Shown piece after piece: positions 32,261 to 40,080 of a DNA stretch of 64,000 nt. The stretch is from positions 2,108,001 to 2,172,000 of the forward strand of contig CAWGST010000001.1 in the NCBI GenBank assembly GCA_963825315.1. Direction: 5' to 3'. Position 1 is the stretch's first letter; each line of letters begins with the position of its first letter. The stretch is from DASRLE01 sp963825315. GTDB taxonomy: Bacteria > Verrucomicrobiota > Verrucomicrobiia > Limisphaerales > Palsa-1400. The position numbers and the translations under genes are program-made. The notes under the pieces were generated by a model. That model was not told where the DNA came from, made no database searches, and saw only the letters and a list, made by a program, of their open reading frames with translations.

Positions 32261-33559
32261 TTAACGTGGAGTCGCCACCGCGTCAAGTGGAATGACATTT
32301 GCGGCTTTCGCCGGGGCGATGGCAAACCACTTTTCCGCCTCCGCTTTCGTGGCCAGCCCCTTGTAATTTTTATGAACCATTGCCGGAGAATTCCCCGCTT
32401 CCGCCGCCGTTAAATTCTCGTTCGCGTTCAAGGCAAAATGGAAGCTGACAAAACCGTGACGCAATCCGTTGCGCCGGGCCGGAATCTTTACGGAGTCGCG
32501 CAACGCCCCGAATTCATCATGGAAAAGGCAAAGACTTTTTACCCAAATGAGTCCAGAACAGGCGCGGTAAGGTTCAATCCACGCGGCCAAAGCCGGGCAG
32601 ATCGTGACAAGGCGACGCGAGCGCGTCTTGCTCTTGGTCTTCGATATTTCGACATGGCCGGGGATTCGGAAAACATCTTCCCATGTCAGCCGGATGATTT
32701 CTTGCAACCGCACGCCAGCCAAGCCGCCTAGAGCAACGACTGGCAGCAACCGGTTGAACGCTGTTTTTGTCCCGGCCATTTCCAGCAAAAGGCGCAATTC
32801 CTTTGGCGAGTAAAAGCTAATTTCCTCGGTGTCCGCCTGTTCGTGTGCAAGGGCATCAGATTCAAGCAGCCGGTGGTTTGCCGACAAATAATCCTGCCGC
32901 ACGGCCCATTTAAGGAACATCCTGACGACGTTGCGGCGCTCATTGCGGGTCTTGGGTGCAACGTTGCCGTGCCCGTTCATGTAGGTGCTGAGATGTTGCT
33001 TGGTCAGGTCGCAAACGGCGTGGCCAGGAAACGTGGCGGCGAATTCCCGCAACCATAAGGAGACGCTGTAATGATAACCTTCGGAGAGTTGCGAGCGCTT
33101 GCCTTCTGGCGCGACGGTCTTGGCTTGCCGCCCCTTGATGAATTCCTCGGCGGCCTCGGAAATGTCCTTGCGCGTGACCACGGCGAGATTGCGAAGGTAA
33201 GAATCAACGCATTCGCTCAAGGGGCGTTCGCCAAGTTTGGCGTTGGCCTCGCAATACTCGGAAATCCCCGCCAGCAAAGAGATTCGTCGCCCGGTGGACT
33301 GATAGAGGCTTTGCAACCGTTGGAGCGCGGCCAGGGCGTCCCCCGCCTGTTTGTCGGTCAAGGCCGGGACTTTGGAGCCTTCCGCCAGTTCGCGGACTTT
33401 CTTCTCCGCAAAGTCCCGCGCCTCGGCATAGGCGGCAATGGACTTCATGCGGCGTTTGCCGTCTGCGCGATACACAACCCGGTAAAACGGATAGCGTTTG
33501 CTCTTGCCATATATCGTGGCTTCGCATCTTCTATGTCGTATGAGTTTTGGAAACCTCAT
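32261..33559 (-). CDS. Tyrosine-recombinase integrase of the mobile element
   Basis: 432 residues. An N-terminal arm-binding part and a SAM-like core-binding domain (about 130-235) precede the catalytic domain (about 245-415). R284 (GLAGVRLQEIIRLTW), K309 or K311, R367 in NGLRHGF and Y399 in HKNYKG are visible. The first His of the HxxR box is Asn (N364) and the GHS box reads GNS (N390), a variant seen in related integrases of these phyla. It lies next to the tRNA-Gln attachment site, with its N-terminus toward the tRNA, as usual for tRNA-targeting elements. Confidence 0.95.
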   Translation of the reverse strand: MRFPKLIRHRRCEATIYGKSKRYPFYRVVYRADGKRRMKSIAAYAEARDFAEKKVRELAEGSKVPALTDKQAGDALAALQRLQSLYQSTGRRISLLAGISEYCEANAKLGERPLSECVDSYLRNLAVVTRKDISEAAEEFIKGRQAKTVAPEGKRSQLSEGYHYSVSLWLREFAATFPGHAVCDLTKQHLSTYMNGHGNVAPKTRNERRNVVRMFLKWAVRQDYLSANHRLLESDALAHEQADTEEISFYSPKELRLLLEMAGTKTAFNRLLPVVALGGLAGVRLQEIIRLTWEDVFRIPGHVEISKTKSKTRSRRLVTICPALAAWIEPYRACSGLIWVKSLCLFHDEFGALRDSVKIPARRNGLRHGFVSFHFALNANENLTAAEAGNSPAMVHKNYKGLATKAEAEKWFAIAPAKAANVIPLDAVATPR

Positions 33560-33645
33560 TGCTTTAGCGTTAGTGTCGGATTCCGCCGAATTCTGTGCGG
33601 AATCTGTGCGGGAAGGCTCTGTTTTTTGGCTTTCCCTAGTAAAAA

Positions 33646-33673
33646 TGGCTGCCCGACATGGATTTGAACCATG
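33646..33673. repeat. Right attachment site (attR) within tRNA-Gln
   Basis: The 28 bases match attL at 22543-22570 in direct orientation except for one base. They cover the 3' end of the tRNA including CCA, so insertion leaves an intact tRNA at this end. Confidence 0.9.
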
Positions 33674-33719
33674 ACAAACAGATCCAGAGTCTGTTGTGCT
33701 ACCGTTACACCATCGGGCA
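33646..33719 (-). tRNA. tRNA-Gln (CTG anticodon)
   Basis: The minus strand folds as a full tRNA: acceptor TGCCCGA/TCGGGCA, D-arm, anticodon stem ACAGA/TCTGT with loop CTCTGGA (anticodon CTG, reading CAG), T-arm around GGTTCAAATCC and an encoded CCA. It is antisense to, and located between, nuoE and nuoF. It is the insertion target of the mobile element, which keeps the gene complete. Confidence 0.95.
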
Positions 33720-33800
33720 ATGATGGAGACTTGAATTTAATGAATTCGGACGCGGAGTCAAGTTTTGGCCGCCGGGCAAAGCATAAGAATTAATCGCGAC

Positions 33801-35228
33801 ATGCCGCAGGAATACAAATTGATTTTGAAGCACGCCGATCAACCCGGTTACACGCCGGACATCGGTTGCTATCTGCGTCACGGCGGCTATGAAGTCTTGA
33901 AAAAGGCGCTGGCGCTGCCCGCCAAAGACCTGCCGGATGGCAGGAAGGTTTCCGCCCAGGAGCAGATTCGCGAGGAAGTCAAAATTTCCGGGCTGCGCGG
34001 CCGGGGCGGGGCGGGGTTCTCCTGCGGGTTGAAATGGTCGTTCGTCGATCGAAAATGCGGCAAACCCGTGTATCTGATCTGCAACGCCGATGAATCCGAG
34101 CCGGGCACCTTCAAGGACCGGCAGATTATTTACAAGGACCCCCACCAACTGCTGGAAGGGATGATTATCTCCTGTTTCGCCAACGATGTTCATCTGGCTT
34201 ACATCTATATTCGCGGTGAAATGCCGGATGGGGCCAGGCTGTTGCTGCGCGCCCTGGCCGAGGCGCGCGCCAAAAATTTCCTCGGCAAAAACATCCTGGG
34301 CCGCGGCTATGACCTGGAGATTTACGTCCATCGCGGCGCGGGCGCTTATATCTGCGGCGAGGAAACAGGACTGATCGAATCATTGGAAGGCAAGCGCGCC
34401 TATCCCCGCATCAAGCCGCCTTATTTTCCGGCCGTGTTCGGCTTGTACCTGTGCCCGACCATCGTCAACAACGTCGAGACCCTCGCTACAGTCAAACATA
34501 TTATTCAAATGGGCGGGTCCGAATACGCCAAGCTGGGGACGCCCAACAACACCGGCACCCGCATCGTCTGCGTCAGCGGGCACGTCAAAAAGCCCGGCTA
34601 TTACGAAGTGGAGGTTGGCAAGGCGACGCTCGGGGAATTGATTTTCCACGAAAATTTCGGCGGCGGTTTGCGCGAGGGCAGAAAATTGCTGGCCGTCATT
34701 CCCGGCGGCTCGTCGGCCAAAATTTTCAAGGCGGGGGACAAATTCAAGTTGAAGAGGAAGGCGGCGGACGGGCAGACGGCCCCCGTGGAAGTGGACATGC
34801 TGGATTTGCCTTACGATTTCGACACATTGCAACAGGCCGGCAGCATGTCGGGTTCGGGCGCGATCATTGTGATGGATGATTCGACCGACGTCGTCGCCGC
34901 GCTGGCGAATATCGCCGATTTTTACGCGCACGAAAGCTGCGGGCAATGCACGCCGTGCCGGGAAGGTTCGCTCTGGATGGCCAAGGCGCTGCACCGCCTG
35001 ACCCACGGACACGGACGCAAACAAGACACCGAATACCTGCTCAACATCGCGCAGAACATCCAGGGGCGGACAATTTGCGCCTTTGGCGAAGCGTGCGCGT
35101 GGCCGGTGTTGAGTTTTGTCAACAAGTTCCGGGCTGAATTTGAAAGCCGCGGCGCGGCGGACGAAGCCAAACATCAAGGGGTGGGGCCGGCCCAGGGGAT
35201 GAGAATTGCGGCGAGCCCGGGAGAGTAA
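33801..35228 (+). CDS. nuoF: NADH-quinone oxidoreductase subunit F
   Basis: 475 residues from the ATG at 33801 (MPQEYK); a longer frame to 33765 would run into the tRNA side. GRGGAGFSCGLKWS (67-80) is the FMN/NADH loop, and C380, C383, C386 (ESCGQCTPCREG) and C426 bind the N3 cluster. It oxidises NADH with NuoE. The gene starts 81 bases past the tRNA and 127 past the element, so its transcription must come through the element's integrase end or from a promoter in this gap. Confidence 0.97.
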   Translation: MPQEYKLILKHADQPGYTPDIGCYLRHGGYEVLKKALALPAKDLPDGRKVSAQEQIREEVKISGLRGRGGAGFSCGLKWSFVDRKCGKPVYLICNADESEPGTFKDRQIIYKDPHQLLEGMIISCFANDVHLAYIYIRGEMPDGARLLLRALAEARAKNFLGKNILGRGYDLEIYVHRGAGAYICGEETGLIESLEGKRAYPRIKPPYFPAVFGLYLCPTIVNNVETLATVKHIIQMGGSEYAKLGTPNNTGTRIVCVSGHVKKPGYYEVEVGKATLGELIFHENFGGGLREGRKLLAVIPGGSSAKIFKAGDKFKLKRKAADGQTAPVEVDMLDLPYDFDTLQQAGSMSGSGAIIVMDDSTDVVAALANIADFYAHESCGQCTPCREGSLWMAKALHRLTHGHGRKQDTEYLLNIAQNIQGRTICAFGEACAWPVLSFVNKFRAEFESRGAADEAKHQGVGPAQGMRIAASPGE

Positions 35229-35231
35229 AGA

Positions 35232-35537
35232 ATGCCAAAACTCTATGAATATTTCGGGATTTCAGTTTATTTTTATGCCGGCGAACATCTGCCCGTGCAT
35301 GTTCACGGACGCCACGGAGAATCGGAAACGGTGGCCGAGATCATTACGGCAAACGGCAAAATCGTTTCCATTCGTTACCGCAGAGCGGCAAATCGGCGTC
35401 CACTCAGCGGAACAGCGCGCCGTCATTTCGTTGAATTGGTGGAAGCCAAAGCAAAAGAGATCTTGCAAAAATGGGCCGATGTTTTTGTTCTAAGCAAGCC
35501 CGTGAAACCCGAAATTTTAACTCGTAGAATCAAGTAA
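35232..35537 (+). CDS. DUF4160-family protein
   Basis: 101 residues. The start MPKLYEYFGISVYFYAGEHLPVHVHGRHG with its HxPxHxH-like cluster is the DUF4160 pattern (normally DHxPPHFH). These small proteins are commonly encoded beside DUF2442 proteins, as here, and the pair is often listed as a possible toxin-antitoxin module; activity is unproven. It starts three bases after nuoF, inside the complex I operon, which is an unusual place for such a module. Confidence 0.8.
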   Translation: MPKLYEYFGISVYFYAGEHLPVHVHGRHGESETVAEIITANGKIVSIRYRRAANRRPLSGTARRHFVELVEAKAKEILQKWADVFVLSKPVKPEILTRRIK

Positions 35538-35543
35538 AAGGCC

Positions 35544-35786
35544 ATGTATCTTCGCATCAAAGAAGCTCGTTACGTTCCGCGCTACAAGGTGAGCCTCAAG
35601 TTCAACGACGGCAAGCGGCGGGTGGTGAACTTTGCGCCTTTTCTCAAGCGGGCGACTAATCCAATGTTCACGCAGTACCGGTCGTTGAAGAAATTTAAAA
35701 CATTTCATCTTGAAAGCGGCGATCTAATGTGGGGCGATTACGAAATGATCTTCCCGATTGCCGATTTACACAGGGGAGAAATCTGA
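35544..35786 (+). CDS. DUF2442-family protein
   Basis: 80 residues. YKVSLKFNDGKRRVVNFAPFL-FKTFHLESGDLMWGDYEMIFPIADLH is the DUF2442 pattern, with the W-G-D-P-DLY-like end. It follows the DUF4160 gene by six bases and belongs to the same inserted pair. Together they separate nuoF from nuoG by 670 bases. A DNA-binding or antitoxin-like role has been suggested for the family; I see no catalytic residues. Confidence 0.8.
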   Translation: MYLRIKEARYVPRYKVSLKFNDGKRRVVNFAPFLKRATNPMFTQYRSLKKFKTFHLESGDLMWGDYEMIFPIADLHRGEI

Positions 35787-35828
35787 CATGACAGACCACG
35801 TAAATCACGAAGCGACAACCGGCAGGGT

Positions 35829-35878
35829 GAGACTCCGTCGAACCCCAAATCGATCCAGTCACGGCTCGACGGAGTCTC
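35829..35878. repeat. REP-like palindrome before nuoG
   Basis: GAGACTCCGTCGA (35829-35841) and TCGACGGAGTCTC (35866-35878) are exact inverted repeats within GGGTGAGACTCC...GGAGTCTCGCCCC. This GC-rich gene-gap palindrome resembles dispersed repeats of Verrucomicrobia and related genomes. It lies 22 bases before the nuoG ATG and could pause transcription or protect mRNA. It may have arrived with the DUF4160/DUF2442 pair. Confidence 0.6.
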
Positions 35879-35900
35879 GCCCCACCGTTAAATAATAAAA

Positions 35901-37691
35901 ATGGCAGCAGCACCAACAACCGAAACGAAGCCCGCGCCGCCGCCGGTGGAGAAAATCCGGATCAAGGTGGATGGGCGCGAGATTGAAGTGCCCAAATTGT
36001 CGCCGGACTGGCAGGGCAAGTTGCAGCCCACGACCATGCTCCAGGCGTGTGCCGTGGCCGGCGTCGAGATTCCGCATTATTGCTATCATCCCAAGCTGCC
36101 CATCGCCGGCAATTGCCGCATGTGCCTGGTGGAATTCGGCACGCCGGCCATCGGGCCGGACAGGAAACCGCTGCTCAATCCCGACGGCACGCCCAGGATC
36201 GCGCGCTCGGTTTTGCCCTACGAACCCGGCACGCCCCGCGGCGCCATCAGTTGCGCGACGCCGATTTCGCCGGGCATGGAAATTTATCCCAGTTCGCCGG
36301 CAACCAAACAAATGCGCGAGGCGGTGTTGGAATCCTTGTTGGTCAATCATCCGCTGGATTGCCCGATTTGCGATCAGGCGGGCGAGTGCAAGTTGCAGGA
36401 GTATTCGGTGGATTATGGGCGGGCCGCCAGCCGCTTTGCCGAGGAGAAAGTCCACAAGCCGAAGCAGGTGGATTTGGGGCCGCGCATCATGCTGGATGAT
36501 GAACGCTGTATTCTTTGCTCGCGCTGCATCCGTTTCACGCGCGACATTGCGGGCGATGACGCGCTCGGTTTTGTGCAGCGCGGCAGCCACAGCACCCTGA
36601 CCCACTTTCCGGGCAAGCCTTTCGATAACAATTACACCCTGAACACCGTTGATATTTGTCCGGTCGGGGCGTTGACCTCGAAGGATTTTCGTTTCCAGAT
36701 GCGGGTCTGGTTTCTGAAGGAGAGCAAAAGCATTTGCACCAGTTGCGCCACCGGCTGCAACATCATCATCGGCTCGCGCGAGGACAAGGTCCATCGCTAT
36801 GAGCCGAGGGAGAACGACGCGGTCAATTCCTGCTGGATGTGCGATTACGGCCGGCTCAATTACAAATGGATCAACCGCCCGGACCGGCTGGCCGAGGTCG
36901 GCGGGTCGAAGCTCAAAGGGCAAAGCCGTGAGCGGGCCTGGCCGGTGGCCATTCATGAAATCTCGGAGATTTTGCGCGGAGCCAACGATGGGTCCGTCGC
37001 CATCATTGCTTCGGCGCGCCAGACCAATGAGGAGTTGTTCCTTTTAAAGAAACTGGTGGCCAGGTTCAACGCCCTGACCGATTCGGTCCCGCGTTTCGGG
37101 GAGGGCGACAAACTGTTGCTCAGCGCCGACCGCAATCCCAACAGCGCCGGGGCCAGATTGATCGGGATTGCGCCCGCGCGGATGGGATCAAACCTGCCAA
37201 AAATCGCCGCGGACATTGCCGCCGGAAACATCAAAACGTTGATCGTCTTTGGCGAAGACGTGACCCGGCACGGCATCGGCGAAAATCTTTTGGGGAAGCT
37301 GAGCGCCCTGATTGTCAGTGATATTTTGCCGAACAAGACGACGGAGCTGGCGCACTATCTTTTGCCAGGCTGCGCCCACGCCGAGAAGCGCGGCAGCTTC
37401 GTCAATGGCAGGGGCCGCGTGCAACGATTCATGCAGAACATCCAGCCCAAGGGAAACGCGCGGCCGGAATGGGAATTTCTGCACGAATTGGTCCACGGCC
37501 CGGCTGGCAGGGACGGCGCGGCCAGCATAGAAGGAGTGTTCAACCAAATGGCGCGCGAGGTGCCGGCCTTCCACGGGCTGACGTGGGCGGAGTCGGGCAA
37601 CCACAGCATCGTCGCCTTCCTTTCAAATCGCGCCTTCAACGGGCTGACGTGGGCGGCGCTGGGAGACTTGGGAGCCACCGTGCCGATTTAA
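35901..37691 (+). CDS. nuoG: NADH-quinone oxidoreductase subunit G
   Basis: 596 residues, shorter than the 900-residue enterobacterial form. The [2Fe-2S] ligands are C61, C72, C75 and C118; H150, C154, C157 and C163 form the N5 set; C203, C206, C209 and C253 the N4 set. An extra C279/C282/C286/C314 group matches the N7-type cluster of long NuoG. The C-terminal molybdopterin-like part is cut short. The last 40 residues contain the phrase F(H/N)GLTWA twice (about 565 and 587), from a 19-base DNA repeat at about 37575 and 37641. It is preceded by the REP-like palindrome. Confidence 0.95.
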   Translation: MAAAPTTETKPAPPPVEKIRIKVDGREIEVPKLSPDWQGKLQPTTMLQACAVAGVEIPHYCYHPKLPIAGNCRMCLVEFGTPAIGPDRKPLLNPDGTPRIARSVLPYEPGTPRGAISCATPISPGMEIYPSSPATKQMREAVLESLLVNHPLDCPICDQAGECKLQEYSVDYGRAASRFAEEKVHKPKQVDLGPRIMLDDERCILCSRCIRFTRDIAGDDALGFVQRGSHSTLTHFPGKPFDNNYTLNTVDICPVGALTSKDFRFQMRVWFLKESKSICTSCATGCNIIIGSREDKVHRYEPRENDAVNSCWMCDYGRLNYKWINRPDRLAEVGGSKLKGQSRERAWPVAIHEISEILRGANDGSVAIIASARQTNEELFLLKKLVARFNALTDSVPRFGEGDKLLLSADRNPNSAGARLIGIAPARMGSNLPKIAADIAAGNIKTLIVFGEDVTRHGIGENLLGKLSALIVSDILPNKTTELAHYLLPGCAHAEKRGSFVNGRGRVQRFMQNIQPKGNARPEWEFLHELVHGPAGRDGAASIEGVFNQMAREVPAFHGLTWAESGNHSIVAFLSNRAFNGLTWAALGDLGATVPI

Positions 37692-37709
37692 ATTTACCAG
37701 GATGAAACG

Positions 37710-38762
37710 ATGAATTGGTTCAACAGTTTGAGCTTGGAGACGCAGTTTGTCATTTTCAGCGTCGTGAAAATCGTTGCCGTGTTCGCGGTGGTCATGGCGG
37801 CGGTGGCGTATTCCGTCCTGGCCGAGCGCAAGATTGCGGCGGCAATCCAGGACCGCATCGGCCCCAACCGGGTGGGGCCGGCCGGCCTCTTGCAGCCGGT
37901 GGCCGATGGAGTGAAGGCCTTTCTCAAGGAGGATTTTACGCCGGCGCATGTCCGCAAAATCTATTTTTGGCTGGCGCCGATGCTGGTCATGATTCCAGCC
38001 CTGTTGGTTCTGGCGGTCATTCCCTTCGGCTCCAGGCTGGGCGGACAGAAAATGGTCATAGCCGATTTGAACGTGGGCATCCTTTACACCTTTGGCATCG
38101 TTTCGTTGGGGGTCTATGGCATCGTGCTGGCCGGGTATGCCTCCAATTCGAAATATCCGTTTCTCGGCGGCATCCGTTCCAGCGCGCAAATGATTTCCTA
38201 CGAAATCGCCATGGGCATGTCGGTCATTCCCGTTTTCCTCATTGTGGGCGACTTGAACCTGGGCCGGGTCATCGAGCATCAAGCCCGGCACGGCTGGCTC
38301 ATCCTCTACGCGCCGCTGTCCTTCATCATTTTTGTCATTTCATCCTTTGCCGAAACCAACCGGCTGCCTTTTGACCTGCCGGAATCGGAACAGGAATTGG
38401 TCGCCGGATATAATACCGAGTACAGCTCGATGAAGTTCGCGCTTTTTTTCATGGGCGAATACGCCAATATGATTGCGGCCTCGGCCATGATGGTCACATT
38501 GTTCCTGGGCGGATGGACGCTGCCCTTCGCGGGATTGGACAATCCGAACCCGGCGTCCAAGATGATCGCGCTGGCGCAGATCGCGATTTTTCTGGGCAAG
38601 ATCATGGTCTTGATGGGGCTTTTTATATGGGTGCGCTGGATGTGGCCGCGATTTCGCTACGATCAATTGATGGATTTGGGCTGGCGGCGATTCCTGCCGC
38701 TCTCCCTGCTCAACATCGTGGCGACCGCGCTCTGGCTGTGGGCTGTGGGCATGAGGCATTGA
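37710..38762 (+). CDS. nuoH: NADH-quinone oxidoreductase subunit H
   Basis: 350 residues with eight membrane helices. ADGVKAFLKEDFTP and AETNRLPFDLPESEQELVAGYNTEYS are the subunit H hallmarks, lining the quinone entrance. It follows nuoG by 18 bases and precedes nuoI by six, in the usual order. Confidence 0.97.
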   Translation: MNWFNSLSLETQFVIFSVVKIVAVFAVVMAAVAYSVLAERKIAAAIQDRIGPNRVGPAGLLQPVADGVKAFLKEDFTPAHVRKIYFWLAPMLVMIPALLVLAVIPFGSRLGGQKMVIADLNVGILYTFGIVSLGVYGIVLAGYASNSKYPFLGGIRSSAQMISYEIAMGMSVIPVFLIVGDLNLGRVIEHQARHGWLILYAPLSFIIFVISSFAETNRLPFDLPESEQELVAGYNTEYSSMKFALFFMGEYANMIAASAMMVTLFLGGWTLPFAGLDNPNPASKMIALAQIAIFLGKIMVLMGLFIWVRWMWPRFRYDQLMDLGWRRFLPLSLLNIVATALWLWAVGMRH

Positions 38763-38768
38763 AACCGC

Positions 38769-39269
38769 ATGATTGTTAAACGAACCAGGTTGAATTTTGG
38801 GGAACGCCTTTATCTCCCGGCGATTGTGCAGGGCTTTCTCGTCACGCTCCGCCACTTTTTCAAAAAGAAAGTGACGATGCAGTATCCGGAGGAAAAGTGG
38901 ACGGTCCCGGAAGGGTATCGGGGCGCTCCGTATTTGGTCAAAGACCCGGAGAACCGCACCAAATGCGTTTCCTGCCAGCTTTGTGAATTTATTTGCCCGC
39001 CCAAGGCCATCCGCATCACGCCGCCGGGGCCGAACGGCTCGCCCGAAGCGGGCAACGTGGAAAAAGCGCCCAGGGAATTTGAGATCGACATGCTGCGCTG
39101 CATCTACTGCGGTTTCTGCCAGGAAGTCTGCCCCGAGGAGGCGATTTTTCTGATGAAAGACTATTCGCTCACGGGGTTGAGCCGGGAGGAAATGGTGTAT
39201 GACAAGGAAAAGCTTCTGGCCCTGGGCGGCGTGCATAACGACCAGATTTGGAAGTGGAAGCACAAATAG
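38769..39269 (+). CDS. nuoI: NADH-quinone oxidoreductase subunit I
   Basis: 166 residues with two [4Fe-4S] motifs: C66, C69, C72, C76 and C111, C114, C117, C121 (each CxxCxxCxxxC). It carries electrons from NuoG to NuoB. The stop directly precedes the nuoJ ATG. Confidence 0.97.
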   Translation: MIVKRTRLNFGERLYLPAIVQGFLVTLRHFFKKKVTMQYPEEKWTVPEGYRGAPYLVKDPENRTKCVSCQLCEFICPPKAIRITPPGPNGSPEAGNVEKAPREFEIDMLRCIYCGFCQEVCPEEAIFLMKDYSLTGLSREEMVYDKEKLLALGGVHNDQIWKWKHK

Positions 39270-39773
39270 ATGCACATCGCGTTCTTTTATCTTTTCGCCT
39301 TTCTGACGCTGCTCTGCGGCGTGCTGGTGATTGCGAACCCGTTCACGCGCAACCCGGTCACCAGCGCCATGTTTTTAGTCTTGACCATTGTGTCCATGGC
39401 GGGCCTTTTCATCCAATTGCACGCTTTCTTCCTGGCGGCGGTGCAGGTGCTGGTCTATGCCGGCGCGGTCATGGTGCTCTTCGTCTTTGTCATTATGTTG
39501 CTGGACTTGAAGGAAGAGGAGCGGCGCAGAGTCAAACCCGTCATGGCCGGCTTGGGCGCGGTGGCGGCGGCGATGATTGCCCTGGCCATGATTCGCACGA
39601 TCAAGCAATCCACCGTAGGCTTCAGCCTGGCCAGGCCGGAGGTCGAGGGATCCACCATCGAGGTTGGGCAGAGGCTCTTTGCACAATTTGCCCTGCCCTT
39701 TGAGGTTCTGTCATTGTTGCTCTTGGTGGCCATGATCGGCGCCGTGCTTCTGAGCAAAAGGGACCTGAAATGA
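39270..39773 (+). CDS. nuoJ: NADH-quinone oxidoreductase subunit J
   Basis: 167 residues with five hydrophobic helices; NPVTSAMFLVLTIVSMAGLFIQLHAFFLAAVQVLVYAGAVMVLFVFVIML carries the conserved YAGAVMVLFVFVIML segment. It belongs to the membrane arm. It overlaps nuoK by four bases. Confidence 0.96.
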   Translation: MHIAFFYLFAFLTLLCGVLVIANPFTRNPVTSAMFLVLTIVSMAGLFIQLHAFFLAAVQVLVYAGAVMVLFVFVIMLLDLKEEERRRVKPVMAGLGAVAAAMIALAMIRTIKQSTVGFSLARPEVEGSTIEVGQRLFAQFALPFEVLSLLLLVAMIGAVLLSKRDLK

Positions 39774-40078
39774 ACCCCATCAACCTGCAAGATTACCTGG
39801 TGGTGAGCGCGCTTCTTTTCTGCGTCGGCTTGCTGGGCGTCATTGTGCGCCGCAACATCCTGGTCATCTATATGTCCCTGGAACTCATGCTCAACGCGGC
39901 GAACCTGGCGTTGGCCGCCTTCTCCCGCTTTAACAACAACCTGGACGGCCAGGTCCTCGTCGTCTTTGTCATCACTGTCGCCGCCGCCGAGGTCGCCCTG
40001 GGCTTGGCCTTGATCGTCGCGCTGTATCGCCGCCGCCAAACCACCCACGTCGAGGATTTGGCCACGATGAAATTATAA
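39770..40078 (+). CDS. nuoK: NADH-quinone oxidoreductase subunit K
   Basis: 102 residues, three helices. The conserved membrane Glu residues E38 (SLELMLNAANL) and E74 (AAAEVALGLA) of the proton path are present. It overlaps nuoJ by four bases and leads into nuoL after two. Confidence 0.97.
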   Translation: MNPINLQDYLVVSALLFCVGLLGVIVRRNILVIYMSLELMLNAANLALAAFSRFNNNLDGQVLVVFVITVAAAEVALGLALIVALYRRRQTTHVEDLATMKL

Positions 40079-40080
40079 TC

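Larger units (their letters stand above)
22543..33673. mobile_element. Integrative mobilizable element in tRNA-Gln, about 11.1 kb
   Basis: The element is bounded by 28-bp direct repeats, one of them the intact 3' end of a tRNA-Gln gene. It carries its own tyrosine integrase (next to the tRNA), excisionase-like proteins, a relaxase, a RepL-like replication protein and cargo (SIR2-like protein; Sel1/trypsin protein). No type IV secretion genes are present, so it should need a helper for transfer. Eight YTGTGCGG motifs lie near the ends: 22617, 22708, 22736, 22746, 22774 and 22785 on the left, 33592 and 33603 on the right. These are plausible integrase arm sites. It separates nuoE from nuoF. Confidence 0.88.

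Noticed and set aside
35859..36956. Long minus-strand frame opposite nuoG
   Set aside because: It mirrors the codon pattern of nuoG and shows no known motif; nuoG is certain.
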